From assembly GCA_019240755.1 (NCBI GenBank), contig JAFAXS010000034.1:1-35594 (forward strand): DNA of 35,594 bases, in the 5' to 3' direction. This DNA comes from Vulcanimicrobiota bacterium (GTDB lineage Bacteria > Vulcanimicrobiota > Vulcanimicrobiia > Vulcanimicrobiales > Vulcanimicrobiaceae). Shown here in pieces: positions 32,994-35,594 of the stretch; within the stretch, counting starts at the first letter, position 1; each line of letters begins with the position of its first letter. The notes beneath the pieces were generated by a model. The model was not told the DNA's origin and searched no databases. It saw only the letters and a program-made list of their open reading frames with translations. The position numbers were made by a program, and so were the translations under genes.

Positions 32994-33266
32994 ATGTGCC
33001 GCAACATCAGAACGCTTCATAACTTCGCGCCGGCCGCCACCGATGAGGAGATTCGCGCGTCGGCGATTCAATTCGTGCGCAAGGTGAGCGGCTTTAACCG
33101 CCCGTCGAAGTTAAATGAAGCGGCGTTCGAGCTCGCGATCGAACGGGTCAGCAGCGCGACGCACGACTTATTGCACGCGCTTGTGACGCACGCGCCGCCG
33201 CGCGATCGCGGCGTCGAAGCCGCGAAGGCGCGCCGGCGCAGCGAGCTGCGCTTTGCGCGCAACTAA
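32994..33266 (+). CDS. DUF2277 family protein
   Basis: A 90-residue protein matching the DUF2277 family along its whole length. It starts with the hallmark MCRNIRTLHNF and continues ATDEEIRASAIQFVRKVSGF, then NEAAFELAIERVSSAT and EAAKARRRSELRFARN. Members are small, helical and cytoplasmic, widespread in Actinobacteria, Chloroflexi and Proteobacteria, and of unknown function. Both the ATG 32994 and the length are as expected for the family. Its TAA stop overlaps the convergent stop of the cyclodeaminase-family gene. Confidence 0.93.
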   Translation: MCRNIRTLHNFAPAATDEEIRASAIQFVRKVSGFNRPSKLNEAAFELAIERVSSATHDLLHALVTHAPPRDRGVEAAKARRRSELRFARN

Positions 33267-34174
33267 TCCGGCGTCGGTTTCGCGCGCGCCTTTTCTACGA
33301 CGAGCCGAGCCGCGGCGATGTCTTCCACCGCGAGCCCCAACGATTTGAAGATCGTCGTCTCTTCCGGCGTGGCGGCCTTGCACCCAGCAAAGATCTCCCC
33401 CGCTTCGGCGTAGATCTGCGCGCCGGCTATGAGAACGTCGCCGGCCTCCTTTGCCGCAGCCTCGCGCGAATCGACGACGACCACGTTTGCCATCGCGTCG
33501 TCGTCGAGCTCGCGCCAATCGGGGCGCGAGGAGCCTACGGCGTTCACGTGAGCGCCGGTCTTCAGCCACTCGCCGCGCAGGCTCGGCTCGTGCGCCGCCG
33601 TGGCCGTGACGCTCACGTCGGCGTCGCGGACCGCGGCCTCGGCTGAGGCAACCGCCTCAACGCCGTGTTCGCGTGCGAAGCGCTCGGCATGTGCACGGTT
33701 ACGGCTCCAAACTCGCGTCTCGGAAAACGAACGGACGTGCGACAATGCGGCGAGATGCGCGCCCGCTTGAACGCCGCTTCCCAGCAGCGCCAGCACGCGA
33801 GCATTCGGTGCAGCCAGATGTCGCGTGACCGCTGCGGAAACCGCGGCCGTGCGCATCTCGGTGATCAGCCGGCCGTCCATCGCAGCCAGCGGGCGGCCGG
33901 AATCGGTGTCGTAGAGCACGATCGTCGCCTGATGCGTGGGGAGATCGCGCTCGGCGTTAACGGGATAGAAGGTAACGAACTTTGCGCCCATGACGTCGCC
34001 CGCAACCGCGGGCATGATGCCGAGATACCTGCGGCGTTCCTCGACGGTGAGAATAGTGCGCACCGGATGAATCACGCTGCCCGCCGAGAACTCGATCAGC
34101 GCGCGCTCCATGGCGGCGATGAGCTCGGGCCACGTCAGGAACGGGCGAAGAGCGTCCTCGTCAAGGTGCAGCAC
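33263..34174 (-). CDS. Ornithine cyclodeaminase/mu-crystallin family protein
   Basis: A 303-residue cytoplasmic NAD(P)-dependent enzyme of the ornithine cyclodeaminase/mu-crystallin family. The N-terminal half carries AAMERALIEFSAG and the substrate segment DGRLITEMRTAAVSAAVTRH, with the conserved Arg. The nucleotide-binding motif LALLGSGVQAGAHLAAL follows at about residues 129-145, and the later NAVGSSRPDWRELD segment is typical. Members include ornithine cyclodeaminase, alanine dehydrogenase and ketimine or iminoacid reductases, and sequence does not decide between them. The GTG start at 34174 overlaps the multicopper oxidase end by 14 bases; this suggests coupled translation although the proteins act in different compartments. 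The C-terminus meets the convergent DUF2277 stop. Confidence 0.9.
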   Translation of the reverse strand: MLHLDEDALRPFLTWPELIAAMERALIEFSAGSVIHPVRTILTVEERRRYLGIMPAVAGDVMGAKFVTFYPVNAERDLPTHQATIVLYDTDSGRPLAAMDGRLITEMRTAAVSAAVTRHLAAPNARVLALLGSGVQAGAHLAALSHVRSFSETRVWSRNRAHAERFAREHGVEAVASAEAAVRDADVSVTATAAHEPSLRGEWLKTGAHVNAVGSSRPDWRELDDDAMANVVVVDSREAAAKEAGDVLIAGAQIYAEAGEIFAGCKAATPEETTIFKSLGLAVEDIAAARLVVEKARAKPTPD

Positions 34175-35318
34175 GCGGCAATACTTCGTAGAACGCCGTC
34201 ATTCCGGCGTCCATGTGGTCGGCGACGTGGCAATGGAAGAGCCAGAGTCCGGGATCGTCGGGGACCATGTCCACGGTCAGCATCTGCGCCGGCATCAACG
34301 CAAGAACGTCGGTTCGTTGCTTGTTCCAGAGCACCGTGTTGCCGTGCCAGTGCGGCGTGTGGAAGTCGAAGCCGTTGCCGATCGCAATCACGTACCATCG
34401 GACGCGCTGACCCTGCGTCATCACCATGCGCGGCCCGTTCCCGTACATGTAGCCGTTGATCGAGAACTTGAAGTTGCCGTCGGCGAAGCCGCTGCCGTTC
34501 AGGGTGATGGCGTTGTTCTCGTCGACCGGGATTGCCTCGGCGCGCTGCGCCCGCTTGAGCTTCGGCGTGTACGCGGCAACGTTCTGATTGAAGTACCAGC
34601 TCTGGTTTTCGTTGACGATGTGAAAGACGGCGACGACCTCGCGGTCCACGTCTTTCGGGGTGCCGTCAGGGTTGGCCATTCCGCGCGCCGTAACGACGAT
34701 GGCGCCCACCAAGCCCGTGTCAATGTCCTTTTGCTCGTCCACGTGCGAGTGGTACAGCCAGACGATGGAGCTCGGGTCGTTCGGTCCCGGTCCGGCGCGC
34801 TCGGGCACTTCCCAGGTGTACGTGTACGTTTGGCCCGGCGGAACCGCGCCGCTCATCTTGTCGGCCTGCGAGCTTCCGTCGTTGTAAGCCATCCCTTCGG
34901 AGTTCTTCGCGTAAAACACGCCATGTGGATGGACGCTGTACGGACGAGAGGCGTTGTTGCGAAACACTACGCGGATCGTATCGCCGACCTCGGCGTGAAT
35001 GATCGGGCCGATGAAGCCGAGATACTGATCGCCCGGCGCGCGGGGCTTGAGCGTGCGAAACGTGGCGTCCGTGTACTCCCGGTAGATCGCCTTGCGGTAA
35101 GCGCTTCCGATGTGATGCGCGTCCTGGACTGCATAGGGCCGTTCCATGGCATCGAACGGTTTGCCGGTCACCTGGTCGACGCCGGTGGGCGCGTAGTTCC
35201 AGGTCACCTCGTCGGCGGCGATATAGTAGGTGCGGACCTGTCCGTCGGCCTTGGCGGCGGCTGTGGCCGCCCCGAAGGCGGCGACAAAAAGAAAAACGCT
35301 AAGGCTCAAAAAGCGCAT
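34161..35318 (-). CDS. Two-domain multicopper oxidase (type B copper layout)
   Basis: A 385-residue secreted oxidase. Signal peptide MRFLSLSVFLFVAAFGAATA, start ATG 35318 with GGGAGG upstream. Domain 1 carries HPHG (130-133) and HSH (190-192), supplying ligands to the trinuclear cluster. It has no cysteine at the blue-copper position. Domain 2 has HTPHWHG (320-326) and HCHVADHMDAGM (362-373), giving type 1 ligands His320, Cys363, His368 and Met373. That places blue copper in domain 2 only, the arrangement called type B among two-domain oxidases such as small laccase. Likely activity is oxidation of phenols, metal ions or similar reductants with reduction of O2 to water. It is the first gene of a pair with the cyclodeaminase-family gene. 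Confidence 0.92.
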   Translation of the reverse strand: MRFLSLSVFLFVAAFGAATAAAKADGQVRTYYIAADEVTWNYAPTGVDQVTGKPFDAMERPYAVQDAHHIGSAYRKAIYREYTDATFRTLKPRAPGDQYLGFIGPIIHAEVGDTIRVVFRNNASRPYSVHPHGVFYAKNSEGMAYNDGSSQADKMSGAVPPGQTYTYTWEVPERAGPGPNDPSSIVWLYHSHVDEQKDIDTGLVGAIVVTARGMANPDGTPKDVDREVVAVFHIVNENQSWYFNQNVAAYTPKLKRAQRAEAIPVDENNAITLNGSGFADGNFKFSINGYMYGNGPRMVMTQGQRVRWYVIAIGNGFDFHTPHWHGNTVLWNKQRTDVLALMPAQMLTVDMVPDDPGLWLFHCHVADHMDAGMTAFYEVLPRAAP

Positions 35319-35529
35319 GCAGTGGCCCTCCCAAGCGTATGTCTGCGCAGGCCGTCTGCATGCTTCCTTCCTTATAAACTACAGCGTTTGGATGGGCGTG
35401 GGGTTTCGTACCCCTCTTAGGCTCGCTGCGCGCCTTCATCGGCCTCTCACTCCGGCTTAATCGTAGGCTAATCGCTTTACGATACTTCGGGGGCCCGAGT
35501 AAGCTTCAATAAAGCCTGGGGGTACGGCA
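35319..35529. promoter_or_regulatory. Divergent intergenic region with several hairpins
   Basis: This 211-base gap lies between divergent genes. It contains a GGGGT-ACCCC hairpin (35400-35414), an inverted repeat ATCGTA (35460-35465)/TACGAT (35478-35483), a GC-rich bulged hairpin near 35484-35502 and a TTATAA element near 35372 that could serve as a -10 for the oxidase. Two GTCTGC direct repeats occur at 35341 and 35354. Promoters for both genes are expected here. No known operator or riboswitch was recognised. Confidence 0.35.
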
Positions 35530-35594
35530 ATGACAAGCAAGTCGGTTATCAGCGTGATTTCCGCGGTGGTTCTCGTGGGCGTAATACTCGCGAC
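35530..35594 (+). CDS. Start of a gene with an N-terminal signal or membrane segment (cut by window end)
   Basis: ATG 35530 is preceded by a G-rich tract (GGGGG about ten bases upstream) and begins MTSKSVISVISAVVLVGVIL, a basic n-region and hydrophobic core typical of a signal peptide or signal anchor. The frame is open to the window end. Only 21 complete codons are visible, so the function cannot be stated. Confidence 0.5.
   Translation, partial: MTSKSVISVISAVVLVGVILA

Noticed and set aside
1-35594. tRNA, rRNA, CRISPR arrays or prophage genes
   Set aside because: No cloverleaf-like or rRNA-like stretches, no regularly spaced repeats and no phage or cas proteins were recognised; a covariance-model scan would be needed to exclude small RNAs.

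Overview
The window is high-GC, densely packed bacterial DNA encoding about 30 genes on both strands. Outer-membrane and periplasm-type features (a very large TonB-dependent-receptor-like barrel, many lipobox signal peptides) indicate a diderm. The mix of phosphoesterase lipoproteins, NHL/GloVer/HAF-type repeat lipoproteins, an Oar-like receptor and a two-domain multicopper oxidase resembles Candidatus Eremiobacterota (WPS-2) or an Acidobacteria-like soil lineage. That assignment is inference from gene content only; there is no rRNA or other phylogenetic marker here. No rRNA, tRNA, CRISPR array, transposase or phage gene was seen.

Layout. 1-3585: three tandem same-strand phosphoesterase genes (PF04185 acid phosphatase/phospholipase C family), the first cut by the window edge and the third with a damaged start. 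3594-7179: a HAF-repeat lipoprotein, a tiny lipoprotein with two DSVGGGLP repeats, a helical-repeat LuxR-type regulator and a DJ-1/PfpI protein. 7280-13978: a likely glycoprotein-scavenging run made of a TonB-dependent-type receptor, a small secreted protein, a glycosylasparaginase and a GH125 alpha-mannosidase. 13985-15391 (minus): a fourth phosphoesterase. 15486-19736: five overlapping genes (membrane protein, winged-helix regulator, cis-prenyltransferase, fifth phosphoesterase, GloVer-repeat lipoprotein) behind a perfect palindrome that overlaps a probable leaderless promoter. 19743-27966 (minus): a beta-propeller lipoprotein, an APC amino-acid permease, an unannotated NTF2-like pseudogene, an S9 peptidase coupled to a six-hairpin glycosidase, and an NHL lipoprotein. 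28068-33266: two more propeller lipoproteins, a Cys-rich lipoprotein, a TPR protein, another lipoprotein and a DUF2277 protein. 33263-35318 (minus): an ornithine-cyclodeaminase-family enzyme overlapping a two-domain multicopper oxidase. A new gene begins at 35530.

The overall theme is extracytoplasmic scavenging: phosphate release from organic phosphorus, removal of N-glycans and peptides, and amino-acid uptake, with about 13 predicted lipoproteins. The most interesting points for follow-up are the repeat micro-lipoprotein next to the LuxR-type regulator, the palindrome-controlled operon carrying a divergent UppS, the glycosylasparaginase/GH125 pair, and the hidden pseudogene.
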